Positions 32,823-44,918 of a stretch of 64,000 nt of DNA are shown here, piece by piece. The notes under the pieces were generated by a model. It saw only the letters and a program-made list of their open reading frames with translations. It did no database searches and had not been told where the DNA came from. Position 1 is the stretch's first letter, and each line of letters starts with the position of its first letter. This DNA comes from Mactra quadrangularis (taxonomy: Eukaryota > Mollusca > Bivalvia > Venerida > Mactridae). Both the position numbers and the translations under genes were made by a program. The DNA is taken from positions 3,286,001 through 3,350,000 of the forward strand of contig CM046304.1 in the NCBI GenBank assembly GCA_025267735.1. Direction: 5' to 3'.

Positions 32823-33064
32823 ATACTATTGCGTAAGTGGTGAGAATATATTGCACGCCATATTCAGTTCTACGCTAGATTTAAAGCTGTGACTACGTGG
32901 TTATATTTTGATTTTTATTATTTCTGTATTTCATTTCTATGGTATACCGAAAACTTTAAAATATACATGTACATGTAGTTAAAATATTGAATATCGAAAA
33001 AATCAAATCTACAATGTGTCATTGTCACGACAGTTTTAATCCTTAGGCTTGTTTATTTACAATT

Positions 33065-33325
33065 TCAATCCGGGTAAATAGCGTTGTTGGTAGCATGCCG
33101 AGATTTGGAATCTTAAGTCTCAAAGGGTGTACGGGTTCGAATTCTTCCCGAGGAGGTTATATCAATCTATGATAATTTGACAATCTGGCATTTTTCCTCC
33201 GTTGATTAGATAATATGGAGAAGTTTCCAGCCTTGAAGAAGGACAAGTGATTACTGGCCCTGGAAAGCTAGGTTAGGTGTGCTGGAAATTGTGTTGACAC
33301 GGCGTTAAACCCAGTAAAAAGTACA
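33065..33325 (+). mobile_element. SINE family 2 copy, upstream of gene copy 1
   Basis: CCGGGTAAATAGCGTTGTTGG, B box GGGTTCGAATTC, body ending GACACGGCGTTAAACCCAGTAAAA. Homologous copies at 46490 and 55700 are duplicates of the same insertion carried by the array. Confidence 0.82.
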
Positions 33326-33339
33326 ATTTCATTTGTAAA

Positions 33340-34107
33340 GTTTTAATAGGCATGCTCTTGTCTCTAAATTTTAGTCTGAACTACTACGATGGGCCAACAA
33401 CGAGTGACAATATTGGAGCAACACAGAACTCAGTTTGAAGTAACAGCGGATGCAGCTGTGAGTCCAAATTTAGTTTGCTCGTCGGCTCCACATTGACCAT
33501 CCATTGCGTCACCGTTGGCCTAACGCTTTAGATATGTTAATTGGTTGCCGGGCAAATAACATATGCCAACGTTGGCCAAGTTTCTTTTTGTTTATTTGGT
33601 TCATGTTGGGCCAACTGTTGGCTCATGGTTGGTCCAATATCTAACGATAAGCCAACACCTCTCTGCTATCATAGAGTATGTGCGGGTGTCTAGAGTGAAG
33701 TAAAATGTGCCTGTTTTTACCTCTGATTTTTAGCCTGACCCATTTGTCTAAGCATAGTAACTAAATGTATGATCTTTAGTTAAATACATGTACGATGATG
33801 GTGAGTTTACTTTGCATTTGATTATGAACATGTACGTGTCATAATGATGCTTGTCATTTATTGTTTGTTAGGTTTAACAATGTTTGCCACTTTACGTTAA
33901 GATTTTTCTTACGATCGACTTAGTGTTATGTTTCAAATGTGTGTTACTTAAATTGAACTGTTAACTATATTCTCAATTACATATTAAATATGGAACATCT
34001 CTCATCAAGAAAGTTTCTCTTTTAGTTTTTTTCATGGCCATTTAATAAAGTTAGATTATATAACTTGTTTACGAACGTTGTAATTGTTGCTTTATTTAAA
34101 ATGAATT
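33340..34107. other. Unit 1 upstream block rich in TTGGCC/GGCCAA
   Basis: Repeats CCAACGTTGGCC and TTGGGCCAAC themes at 33380-33660, then 400 bp almost identical to 47101-47510 (one difference noticed). No gene is seen. Confidence 0.5.
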
Positions 34108-35247
34108 AAGAAATAACTTACAGTTGTCTATATTTTATTGTCTAATAAAACATAGGCACGAGTTGTGATGCGCGTATGATTAAATCACGAGTGCTTTAGC
34201 ACGAGTGATTTAATTAGCGCATCAAACGAGTGCCTATGTTTTATTAGACAATAAAATATAGACAACTGTAAGTTATTTCGATTCTAACATCGCAAAATAC
34301 ATCCTTAGAAAAGATATTGTTATAGAACTATTTTTAACTGTCAGAAACGCCATGCTGTTGAAATCCACCCCCGGTGCAAAGGCCGAAAATAGCCTTTATT
34401 TACACAGATCTCATTGATAATTGATTCTAATTTCAAACAAATAATATTCAAATCTTAATTTAAAAAAAATGAAACCAAAACTAAATACGAATTGTCATAG
34501 TTTTATTTGTGTGTTAAACATCATTCTTTAAAATAAGCGCCGTGAAATAAACATTCGACCTTGCCCTTAGTGAGTGTCATTTTATATACACACGATGATG
34601 TAGCATTTAAGTTCGATGTTTTCGGCGGAATATTGCAAATACTGCTTAAATAATTGGATGTTAACTGAATAGTAGTGTGTTATCAGACAGTTTGATGGAG
34701 ATATTTGTTAAAGGTTGGATATAAATTGGATTTATGAACGCGTGTCAAGGAAGGTTAGATTTTCGGAAAATCAGCACTGCTCGTGTCAGCTTGGATGATT
34801 ACGAGCTTGAAAGAATACACGTAGCCAGTTCCATTATATTATGCTATGCACAGTTTGGCTTTGATTAAATAGTCAATCTTTGTATTTTTCGTATAATGGC
34901 TGGCATGATCGTCGGATGAAGGACAGGATGAAATGAGACAGCGGAACCGGGAAATGCTGGGACTTAAAAAACATCTTGAAGTAGGTCTTTTTATGCTAGA
35001 ATCGTTTTAAACTCAGTTTATACCATTTTCGGTCAAGTAAGAAGGTTATTACATGTTTTACATTTACTGACATGTTCCAAGGTTCTGTTAAAGTCAACCC
35101 TTATAAACTCGGGCGCTATTTTCGGCTTTGCTCATTTAACGTGGGGAGTAAAATTTCAACAGCCGTCACGAGCTATATTTTGTTGAATAATAAAGCATAG
35201 ATGACGTCACATTAAATAAAGAGTGAAAGCGCACGTGCCTATGTTAG
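34108..35247. mobile_element. 1.14-kb insertion with long palindrome
   Basis: Absent from the matching place in units 2-4 (unit 3 reads AAATGAATTATAAATATTTC at 47523); flanked by AATT on both sides. The left part, 34110-34279, is a near-perfect palindrome with about 80-bp arms (GAAATAACTTACAG..TTATT and inverse). The right end GCACGTGCCTATGTTAG echoes the palindrome's GGCACGAG..CTATG arm. No coding capacity. Confidence 0.78.
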
Positions 35248-36816
35248 AATTATAAATATTTCATTTACACTTGAAATGAACCTTTCTTCCTACATATTTC
35301 AAGTGATTACAGTTGAAATGGTCACTACCAGTGTAAAAATTATAATTGTACTGTTGGCCCAAATTTCATCTATACAGTGATGCTTGCTTGTACTCAAATG
35401 TTTCATACATGCTTTTGTACTGGTTATTGTTTAAAAATATTATCTAGAAAGAATGTTAATTGATTTGCCTAATTCAATATGCAAATACAATGTCAACATT
35501 GACTCATAAAGCAGGCATTAAACCACTAAATATTTGCCTGTTGTTACCAATCTGTTACCAATTAATGGCATTGACAGGATTCTTAGTCATCAAACATTTT
35601 AACATACAAAGTGACTATAAAATTATACATGTTTTCGGCTAAAACAAGGTATTCGGAACCAAAAAGTCCCACTTTTAAAAAAAAATGAACTTCATTTTTA
35701 GGTTCAATGATAACATTTCATTTCAAGCATAGAGTGTCCTGTAGCTAATTAAATGTTTGTTTTCAAAAAATATCGCGGCCAAAAAAAGACACATCACTTT
35801 TTATCAGTTGCTGTCATCATGGTTACGGACACTACAGTATTTGCATAACATATCGTAAAAAGTGGTAAATTACTTCAAATTTTTATTTATTAACTTATAA
35901 ACATCAAGAACATTTTGTAAACTAATGAAACATGTCAAAAACTCCAAGTATTTAACACATTTTATAAAAAAATTAACTTGAGCAAAGAACCTGTATAAGT
36001 AGTAATCTAAAGTATGCATCAAACTTTAATTTCAATTATTCAAATCTCAGTTCAGGTGCATAATTTTGATTTTATCTTATGCTAAAAACAACATGGCTAA
36101 TGTAAATCCAAGAAAAGCATGACTTGAGCATCAAAATTTGTTAATTGAGGCTTTTTTTTAACAAATGTGATTTGGTTACGGACACTACAACATATATACC
36201 ATTAAACATTATATTTAAAATCATTTAATCAGACATTGTTTCTGTACATAATTACACTCTTATGTACATTTTGACTAGAATTGATAAAAATAATATCATT
36301 GACACTTACAAAAAAACTCATAATTATCAATTTTACTACTTTAATGCAAAAAATAGTTAGAACCATGTACAGAACAAACAAGAAATCAAACTCTCATCAA
36401 GTAAAGCTTAAAAACTTATTTTTTCTCACAGACAACTATAGTTGTCCTTATCAACCATCTACACTTGCAAAATTTATTTGGAATCTGATGAGAGACTGTC
36501 TCATAAAGCTCAGATCATTAGGTTAAAGCTTCTACAATACACATTTCTATTTCTTTATATAGTAATGCTTAGGTTTCATTTCTAGAGCAATCTTAACCTT
36601 AAAAGATGAAAACAATTTAATTTTTGAATCTTTATGTATCTAAATTTGATCATTGATTGCTGTTTTTTCTATATTTAGCTCAATTTTAGGAAGTATATGG
36701 AGAGCTCTACTACCCACCCTGGCATGGGTTAGGGGTTATGGTTAGGGTTAGACATCCATATTAATGGTTAAAGTTTTTGTGCAATAAAATATTTTTACTT
36801 TGACTTTTATTTCTTT

Positions 36817-37470
36817 AGGTATCAACTTCAAATTTTAAAAGCATGTTCCTTATTATCAACTATATTTCATACATGTGACAAGGTTCATTACTCCAAATAC
36901 ATTTTATTTCTGAATTATCTTCCCTTGAACTTAAAATTTTCTTTAAAAAATATTTTCTTTTAATGCCGCTGTTCAGTGTTCAACTTCTTAAGGTATCAAC
37001 TTCAAACTTAGATACATTTCCTTATTATCAACAACATCTCATGTTACAAGTTTCATGACTCCAAATGTTTTTTTTTCAGAATTGTCTTCCCTTGAACTTA
37101 AAATTTTCTTTAAAAAACATTATTGTTTACTTTTGCTTCTTTATTTCTTAAGGTATCAACTTTAAAATTTATATACATGTTCCTCATTACCAACCACATC
37201 TCATGTGACAAGGTTCATAACTCTAAATGCAATATTTTAGAATTATCTCCCCTTGAACTTAGAATGTACTTTTAAATAACATTATTTTTGCTGTTACCTC
37301 TTTACATCTTAAGGTTTTTCTTAAAACATCAAATATATGTTCCCACAAATATATCACCCACATGATGTATGATAAGATTCATAACTCTAGCACACATTTG
37401 TTACAAAATTATTCCCTCTTGCTACTTATAAATGTATGTTATTTAATATATTTTTTGTTTACAGTTAAAG
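36817..37470 (+). repeat. ~160-bp tandem repeat (4 units) inside the transposon
   Basis: Units start AGGTATCAACTT at 36817, 36991 and 37151, with a diverged unit at 37312. Each includes ATGTGACAAGGTTCAT and CCCTTGAACTTA phrases. Confidence 0.85.
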
Positions 37471-37584
37471 CACCCTGAATAGTCAAGCGTGCTGTCTGTG
37501 GGCGGCACATGATTAATACATGTCCAGTTGCAAATTAGTTTTTAGTGGCTTAAACATTTCAAAAGAAGTTTATGCTAGTGTCTG

Positions 37585-37680
37585 TTATTATTATTATTAT
37601 CATTATCATTATTATCATTATTGTTAATACTATTATTATTATTATTATTATTATTAAAATAATTATTATTATAATAAATT
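37585..37680 (+). repeat. (ATT/ATC)n microsatellite
   Basis: TTATTATTATTATTATCATTATC and further ATT repeats inside the 3.6-kb transposon. Confidence 0.9.
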
Positions 37681-40600
37681 TGTGTGTTGAACACATTTTA
37701 GCCATTTTAAGGTACTGAAGTACTCATCTTTAAATTGCGTAGTGTCCGTAACCCATATAGATATATATTCAACTTTTCATTTTTAAAGAAACTGTGACAA
37801 CTTAAGCTAAGATATCACTTCTGTTTTAGCATTAAGGTGTTTACTTTTAAAATGATACAAAATTCAGATTCTTTGAGTTTAGTTTTCAATAGATTTTACT
37901 GCCATAATTGATTTAATTCAGATGAAAATCCTGAACACCTATACTAGACATCATTTATAGACATAGAGCAAGATATTTTTGTGCATTCTAACGTAAAATC
38001 ATTCCCACATTTGCTTTTACAAGAATGTTTAAATTGGTCACTTAAATAACATACTTGAAAATGTTAAAATAGAAATAGAGTAAAATGGTTACGGACACTA
38101 CTCTGTGTATAGGTTATCATATAAAAGGGCTAAAACATATCTTGATCATCTGGAGACAGTTTTTCTTTCCATTATCTCATAGCTTAGTTATTTAGCTTGG
38201 ACTTAAATGTTATAATTTAACCATTCTTTGTTTCATGTTGCATTGTTGATAGACTTGCAGGATAGTGAAAAATGCTTGATTTAGGCATGTACATTGGGAT
38301 GATACAATATTTTATCATACTAAAGATAGCAGCATAAATATTGATGTAAATCATTGATTAAATGTCTAATGCAATAAGTCTTCATATTTTCTTGAAATTA
38401 TCTTTTTATATTTAAAGAACATATGAGATATAAAAATGTGATTGTTTAAATTGCAATTTTTCAAGGGCTTTGTAGTGTCCGTAACCATCTTCAAAGCTGT
38501 CTAAAACAAAAACATGCTAAGGTAAGGGTTTTATATTTTGTACATTAATGAAAAGACTCTATACCAATATAAAAAGGCATGATAATGACTTCTCTCATGA
38601 ATAATAACAGTGTGTGCATCCAATGAAGTTTAGGTGGTTACGGACACTACAGATTTTTTTATGAAAAAAATGTTGGGAAAATCTAGTTGCCTGACAAATT
38701 CTTAAAACCCTTTTGTAAATTTTAGTGTTTTTCTTGAACATAACTTCATCTTGCATTGAATGATGCATATTTATGATGAATTCAAGTTAATCTTGTTGTT
38801 ACTTTTGTGATATAACATACCACCTATCTCTCAATTTAAGAACTCAGTGAAATTCCCCTCAATCAGCAAAATAGCTGTAACTCGGCCAAATCTTGGTAGA
38901 TTTTCGTTCTGTTTTCGCCAAAATTTATGGGAAGGTTGTCATCCAACATGGAAGTTAATATGTGTGTCAGACAAATATGTGTTAACATTTTATACCATTG
39001 TAAAGTTTAGTGTTTTTTAAGTGGGACTGCATAACGCCAAAAAAAGGCCATTTTTGGAGTGCATATTTTAGCATTTCTCAGTGATCTGAAAAGATAGACT
39101 AATGAAATTTTCTGGACATCAAAACATCTTATATTTTTATACAGAGAACATCTAGTTGGTTTATTGGTGGGTTTACTTTTTCAAAAAATAACATATAACA
39201 TTAAAAAAGACCCTTGTGCCCGAATACCTTGTTTTAGCCGTTTCGACTGTTGAGAAAAAATGAACAGTTCAGACTTTTGATTTATTTTGTTGTTAAAAAG
39301 TCAGAATTAGTTCTACATTGTATTTTAACTACATGTATACTCTTTTTTACCAATCAAAGGAAGCATTTTTCTCTTTCTGATTTATTTACAATGAACTTTT
39401 TATGATTAGAATCTACATCTTTTGTGTTTTCAAGTATAGTTAGGTTATATTTAACAATTTGTTGAACAGTTATCTTAAATGTGAATCTGTTTGGACTTTT
39501 AGGGGACTCTGTATTCTACGTTTGCATTAATTTGTATTTTATCATATTTTTAACATGATATTTTCATTTAAATATTTAATTACCTTTTTTGCATCCTAAT
39601 TGTTATACATTTTATATGCTTAAATTGGTTCGTCATTGTTTAAATGGTCAGTGCTTTATACAGCTCATCAGCTGATTACAACACTGCCCTAACTTATCTC
39701 CTCTACAATCTCCTTTTAACATTTTTTAAAACAGTTCCATTAAATACATCCAAAACGAAAGGTATGACCATATATGAAATTTTAGGGGTTCAATTAGCAT
39801 TTTGCTCTAACTGAAAATGAAGATGTGGCTTTAATGCTAAATAATTAAGTTTTAGACCTCCTTAAGACTTTCTTTAGTCGCTTATTATAGATAAGCATCA
39901 GGGTATCAAATGACGGACGCTGATTGGCTAATAGGAGCTGTCAATCAAATTCTGGCGTAAGGTCAAGAAAGTTTGAGGTTGGTTCACCCTAGAATCTGGT
40001 TTGAAACCCCCAGTTGCAATAATTTTGCCACTGTTTATTCCAAGGGGAAACCCTTAGGGTTCCTGTTTTAGTTATTTGTTGGTGGCCTTCATTTTTATAA
40101 CATTTTTTAGAATCTAAAAGCACATCCCTACTTGATTTATGGCTGTGTTGAAAATCTATGTTTTACTGTTGCTGTTATGATATGTTTTCACACTTCTTCT
40201 TTAAAAGTTTTGAAAATCTGAGTTAGAGCAGTATTATATTAATTGATTATTTTTGCCAAATGATATTAATGTCCATGATATGTATTGTAGCCATCACAGA
40301 CTCATTCATATAATATTCTTATTAATTTCATGTTTTGCAATGAAATATGGCGTTATTAAATGGAAATATATGGCGAAAAATTGTATAAATTTATATTTTC
40401 ATTGTAGTGAAAATTAAGGCTGTCATGATACCAGTATATTGTAAAACGCATTACGCAGCATGGGCAATACAAACTGAAAAAAGGTGACAGAATGTTTGAA
40501 CACACAAATATAACAAATTATATAACAAAGTCACATACATTTACTTGTATTGTCTATATGTATGTTATTAATTTGTATTGTATTGATGAATAATTGTTTT

Positions 40601-40796
40601 TGTATTTTTATGTATGCATTTTACTTGTCGAAATAGAAATATTTCATGCAATTTTTTACATTATCTATATTGATGCAATAAAGAACTTGTGGTATTAAGC
40701 TATTTTTTCTTCAAGATATTTTATGAACTATTACATTGCATTACAGACAGGTTTCCCTATGTTAAGTAGGGGACTGTAGCAAATCCTCAAAATACT

Positions 40797-41450
40797 TTGT
40801 TTGCTCACATGAGCACAAATTGCTCAAGGTGAACTATGATTGGGGTCTAATCGGGTGTGCGCGTGTGTGTGTACGTGCATCCGTCGTCAACAATTTTTTT
40901 GAAACATTTCTTGTAAAAAAATATACAGTCAACAGTTATTTATTTGGCATATACCATCACTAGAAGGGGCTCTACAATGATTGTTCAAATTATGCTCCAG
41001 TGGTCAAAATTTGCCCAGCCCCAGGTGCTCACAAGATTTACACAGAGCTATATAAGGAAATGTTAAAAAAGTCTACTCTAAAACTGCATGGCCTAGAGTT
41101 TTTATATTAGGCGTGTAGCATCACTAGTAGGTGCATTACTAAGATTGTTCAAATTTTATGCCCCTAGGACAAAATTTGGCCCGGCCCAGGGGTCACAAGA
41201 TTTACATAATTTTTTTATGGAAAGTTATTGTTTAAAAAATCTTCTTCTCAAAAACTACATGTCAGAGATTTCTTATTTGATATGTGGTATTATCTTGATG
41301 TCTTAAATTTTTGCCCCTGGGGTCAAAATTGGCCCCGCCCCTGGGATCACTGTTTTCATCGGCTTAAACTGTTGAACAATCTTTTGTCAGATGCCCAAAG
41401 CATCTAGTTCTCAGGTGAGCAGTCTAGGGTCCTCAGGACCCTCTTGTTAT
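40797..41450. mobile_element. Repeat element with ~160-bp tandem core (TGCTCACATGAGCA start)
   Basis: Begins TTTGCTCACATGAGCAC and ends CAGGTGAGCAGTCTAGGG..CTCTTGTT. Core units recur at about 40996, 41159 and 41315 with GGTCAAAATTGGCCCCGCCCC variants and GGTCACAAGATTTACAT. A common type of bivalve repeat. Unit 1 has only related fragments here. Confidence 0.7.
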
Positions 41451-42561
41451 TTGTTTGAGACTATCAGCCTTCAGCTTCTGGTTACCAGGAATCAAAGTCA
41501 TACATTATTTCATTTAATTCAAATTGAAAACAGTAAAATATTCTTATCCTATCCTATCATAAAGTCGCTTAATTAGTAACCCAAATAAATTATGTATTTC
41601 AGTTTGTATTTATAAATGTGCTCACGGATTGTATGTTACATTGAATTCATATAATAATTAATTTCTTTCAAAGAGGTACAAAAGGATCGTTTAAAATGAA
41701 TACAGGTATAGTATATTACGTCGTTCGAAACATAATTTATATATTCAATCGAGTATTCAATGCCTATTTAAATGTTTTATAATCTAACAAATGCTGGTTA
41801 TGTGATAAATAGTTTGTATTCAAAACCAAATGATGAGATTATCAATATATTTTATTGATTAAATTCAAAAGTGTGGTGTATATTTTTGTTTGAAAAGTAA
41901 GCAATGCATTAATTTACAAGTTTGGAACAGTTGATGTTTTTCAAATTTCTCTTATGTGTCTTATTTAATCATCAATAATCAAATCCAATATATTATTTGT
42001 GCTGCCGTTGTCCCCGGAACTGGAGAAGGCAGCAGCTGGCTAGATATTCTAACATCTGTCCTCTACGTTACCCTGTGTAGAGGATCAGTTATGCATTTTG
42101 TATGTGTTCATATCGTTTATGCACTCAGACCAGAGCTTTCTTGACCGCCCACGTTCACAAAAATAACAAATGATTGCGAAGATAGACAATTCCAAGCATG
42201 AGTTTCAAAGTCAGTAGTATTTCAACAATTTATTAATTAATTATTTGCACCAATTTGTCGGTTGCACTTATAAACGGAGTAAAACTTTTTCCAGGGATAT
42301 TGATAGAAAGATACCAGTAGCCGATGACCAGAGGTAATGGCTGTAAAGTCGGTGAACGTGCGTAAGCATGAAACTAAGACTATAAATTGCAATTACTTTT
42401 TTCTATTGTACGAATTTGTTTGTATGAGTCTATTGGAATGTACAACCCAGTAATACATATTAATGTGTTGCACATAGATCAACACTCGGTCAGATGATGT
42501 TGGTCAGACTATATTTTCACTCAGTCTGGTTAAGAATACAACTATAACAAAGTGTGTCAGC
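41451..42561. other. Unit 2 3' flank of gene copy 2
   Basis: Homologous to 50570-51840 in unit 3. Around 42245-42400 only the tail of SINE 3 remains (head lost). No gene is seen. Confidence 0.5.
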
Positions 42562-42567
42562 TTTATT
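42562..42567 (-). terminator. Polyadenylation signal AATAAA, gene copy 2
   Basis: AATAAA on the minus strand about 171 nt after the stop, at the same relative place as in copies 1 and 3. Confidence 0.65.
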
Positions 42568-42737
42568 TTGAAGAAACGCTTTACTGAAATATTTGTTACT
42601 AAGTTCATCTTTTCACTATTTAATAGAATATATTAACTTTACAAACATTGTACAATGTGTCATTTAAATATACATCTGTAGTTAATATGTTTGTTTTAGC
42701 ATTAATTATCGCATATATGCCGCGAACGACATTTTTT

Positions 42738-44729
42738 TCATGTCATCCCGAATAGCCAAAATAAGAATAGTAAGACATCAATAAAAGACAAAAATAAAAT
42801 GATGGGTAAATTAAACATGTTCAACAGTATGGATAAACGTACAATCTGTAAAACATCCGAATAATTCTGAATATGCTTGACATACATATTTATCGATGTA
42901 GCATTGTCATTCCAATATATTAAGAGTGATACAATTTCTTTCATCATTGGAACTGCACTTATTAACATACAGATAAAAACGATCCGTTCACTAAGTATAC
43001 TAAAGACAAATAGTAAGAAATAATAGTAAAGTGAGCTATATCCACTTTCACTTAATGTGTATATCTGTAGTACAATATGCAGAAGAAATACTAATGCTAT
43101 ATATCGTGAATAAGGACGTAGATATGGCATTTTTTTACACGCTAATTCAAAATCATTTTTAACGTCATAGGTAGTTAAAGCAGGCGTTTCAAACAGAAAG
43201 GAAAACATATGTTCTCTCCAACTTTTGTTTAGTTTATATTCATTTATTTTCTTATTGTCTTCCTCTATCGTTTTTCTTAATTTAAATCCCTCATGAAGAT
43301 TGTTTCGTTGCATTAGTCTTACCTCTAAACAATTGGCATTCCAATAATATGTGTACAAAATACGGGGTATCTCAGAACAATAAAAAAGTAATTTTTCTAT
43401 ATCTGATGTTAACTGATTTAAGCTTGTAAATGACTTTATTAAAGATTCGTTGGAATACATGGCTTCATATTTAGTTTCGTGACGCATAAGTAAGTTAAGC
43501 GCTTTAATAGTGTTGTATAAATCAGACAGCTTGTCTGTAACAAAACCTGGTTCGAATAAATAAATTGTAACCAATCTATGACCTCTCGATAGTAAAAAGT
43601 CTAATTTAATGAGGAGATCATTTTGTTGACTATTTTTCAACTTCCCGGACAACAGATTTTTCTCTGGTAACATGTAACTAGGAAGCCATTTTGTTTCTAT
43701 TGCTCTTCTTAACTTCCTTAAACATTCTTCCAATCTGGCCATTAAATGTTTCTGTCTAAATTTGTTAGGAGATGTTTCTTCAGCCAACCATAAAACAATA
43801 TTCTTAACAATATACGAGTCGATATCTTCACAAACATGTTGGAGGAAATTCTTCACAATTAATTTAAGGAGAACTAAACATTTTGTCTGAGTACCATTCA
43901 ACATTTGTATGAGATATGTTTCTGCACGAACAAACGACAATCTCCACTGTAAATGTTCATTACAGCTTCCATGTTTACCAACAGGTACAACATATACTGG
44001 AAGATTTAAAACATGTTCAATCATCTTTTTATTTGGCCATTGAAATGATCGTGTTCTTGTTGCCCATCTTGTGATAATATTTTTATCATCACATCGAAAA
44101 CACCGAACAAAATCTATGGGCCCAAAACGAAACAGCTCTGAATCAATGAATTTCAGTATAAACCAAGTGTTGTCTCTTGGCTGTGAAGGCCCATGTATTT
44201 CGTTAAGAAATCTTCCTATAGAATGTCTAATGTACTCGCTCAATTTAATCATGTCATCATCATTTTTTGTCAGAAATAGTTTACTTGACATATACACATT
44301 CTTTTCTTTGCCCTGTTTCACTAAAGCATATTCAAATATCTTAAAGACGTCAGGAGAACAATGTATTGGGTTAACCACTTTCAATAAACAATAACCAGCT
44401 GGGACTTTATTGATGTCTATCTGGAGAACTAACTTTTGAAGTTTTCTTATACTTTCGCTGATTTTTCCACGACAGCATATAACTCGATTATCAATTTGCA
44501 AAGTATCAAGATCATTTAGGTCAGGAAATCCAATGCCTTCAATCAAACTACCAACAATTTCATGACTATTGTTGGATTTCACACTAAGTCTTAAAGCAAT
44601 ATGTCTCACTACAGATTTTCGGTTGAAATGAAGTATTCTTTCCCATTTTTCAGTTTGATTAAACCCTAATTCATCAAGTTTTTTACTCAAACATCGAGAC
44701 AGTGTGGAATTATTTAATGTTACACCCAT
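42738..44729 (-). CDS. Membrane-anchored Mab-21/cGAS-like nucleotidyltransferase, copy 2 (663 aa)
   Basis: Same architecture as copy 1, same numbering in the N-terminal 365 residues: G60-S61, D73/D75, D206 (PIDF), WRLSF at 262. Differences cluster at 68-71 (FPDL), 185-205 and after 395. The frame is open 20 codons further up to 44789, but I choose the ATG at 44729: it aligns with the starts of all other copies, has A at -3 and G at +4, and the upstream extension exists only because copy 2 has one extra base (CCTTATTAAGG versus CCTTATTAGG in copy 3, where an in-frame stop follows). C-terminal hydrophobic module ends WLFGMT. No frameshift. Likely a functional paralogue, most similar to copy 3. 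Confidence 0.87.
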   Translation of the reverse strand: MGVTLNNSTLSRCLSKKLDELGFNQTEKWERILHFNRKSVVRHIALRLSVKSNNSHEIVGSLIEGIGFPDLNDLDTLQIDNRVICCRGKISESIRKLQKLVLQIDINKVPAGYCLLKVVNPIHCSPDVFKIFEYALVKQGKEKNVYMSSKLFLTKNDDDMIKLSEYIRHSIGRFLNEIHGPSQPRDNTWFILKFIDSELFRFGPIDFVRCFRCDDKNIITRWATRTRSFQWPNKKMIEHVLNLPVYVVPVGKHGSCNEHLQWRLSFVRAETYLIQMLNGTQTKCLVLLKLIVKNFLQHVCEDIDSYIVKNIVLWLAEETSPNKFRQKHLMARLEECLRKLRRAIETKWLPSYMLPEKNLLSGKLKNSQQNDLLIKLDFLLSRGHRLVTIYLFEPGFVTDKLSDLYNTIKALNLLMRHETKYEAMYSNESLIKSFTSLNQLTSDIEKLLFYCSEIPRILYTYYWNANCLEVRLMQRNNLHEGFKLRKTIEEDNKKINEYKLNKSWREHMFSFLFETPALTTYDVKNDFELACKKMPYLRPYSRYIALVFLLHIVLQIYTLSESGYSSLYYYFLLFVFSILSERIVFICMLISAVPMMKEIVSLLIYWNDNATSINMYVKHIQNYSDVLQIVRLSILLNMFNLPIILFLSFIDVLLFLFWLFGMT

Positions 44730-44918
44730 TCTTGTGATACATATGTTTCCTACCTTATTAAGGTCGTTAACATAGAAAGCAACATACAAACCACTTAAGA
44801 ATGAACACTTAACTCCATGTATGGAATAACTGCAGTATTGGTCAGGTGAACCATTGTATCTTTGTTGTTTCAGCTCAAATGTACCAGGGCTGGTATTGAC
44901 ATTAATTGTCTATTATAC

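Larger units (their letters stand above)
23650..35251. repeat. Tandem segmental unit 1 (array unit with gene copy 1)
   Basis: First of four homologous units. Left boundary estimated from the start of similarity (TTGTACTGGTTATTGG..TCTAGAAAGAA). Shared anchors in every unit: the TACAGCTCATCAG block (24337), AATAAAGAACTTGTGG (26147), the coding exon, and the SINE 2 copy upstream of the promoter. It contains the 1.14-kb insertion. Approximate edges. Confidence 0.75.
35821..38650. repeat. Six dispersed copies of GGTTACGGACACTAC inside the transposon
   Basis: Plus strand at 35821-35835, 36174-36188, 38087-38101 and 38636-38650; minus strand at 37739-37753 and 38472-38486. All are exact over 15 bp while the surroundings are unrelated. 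I found the motif nowhere else in the window. Confidence 0.9.
35636..39240. mobile_element. 3.6-kb non-autonomous DNA transposon with 21-bp perfect TIRs
   Basis: CGGCTAAAACAAGGTATTCG(G) at 35636-35656 and its exact inverse at 39220-39240. The empty site in unit 3 (ATGTTTTCGACTG, 47900) shows the boundaries and a TTT target duplication (TTTCG if the element is drawn 2 bp shorter at the left). No frame longer than about 80 codons, no transposase. The inside has six copies of a 15-bp motif and a 160-bp tandem array. Superfamily not recognised. Confidence 0.85.

Noticed and set aside
35821..38650. CRISPR-like reading of the repeated 15-bp motif
   Set aside because: Copies are irregularly spaced (hundreds to over a thousand bases), in both orientations, and lie in a eukaryotic transposon.
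44730..44789. Alternative upstream start of gene copy 2
   Set aside because: Open only because of one extra base relative to copy 3; the other copies start at the downstream ATG with a strong context.
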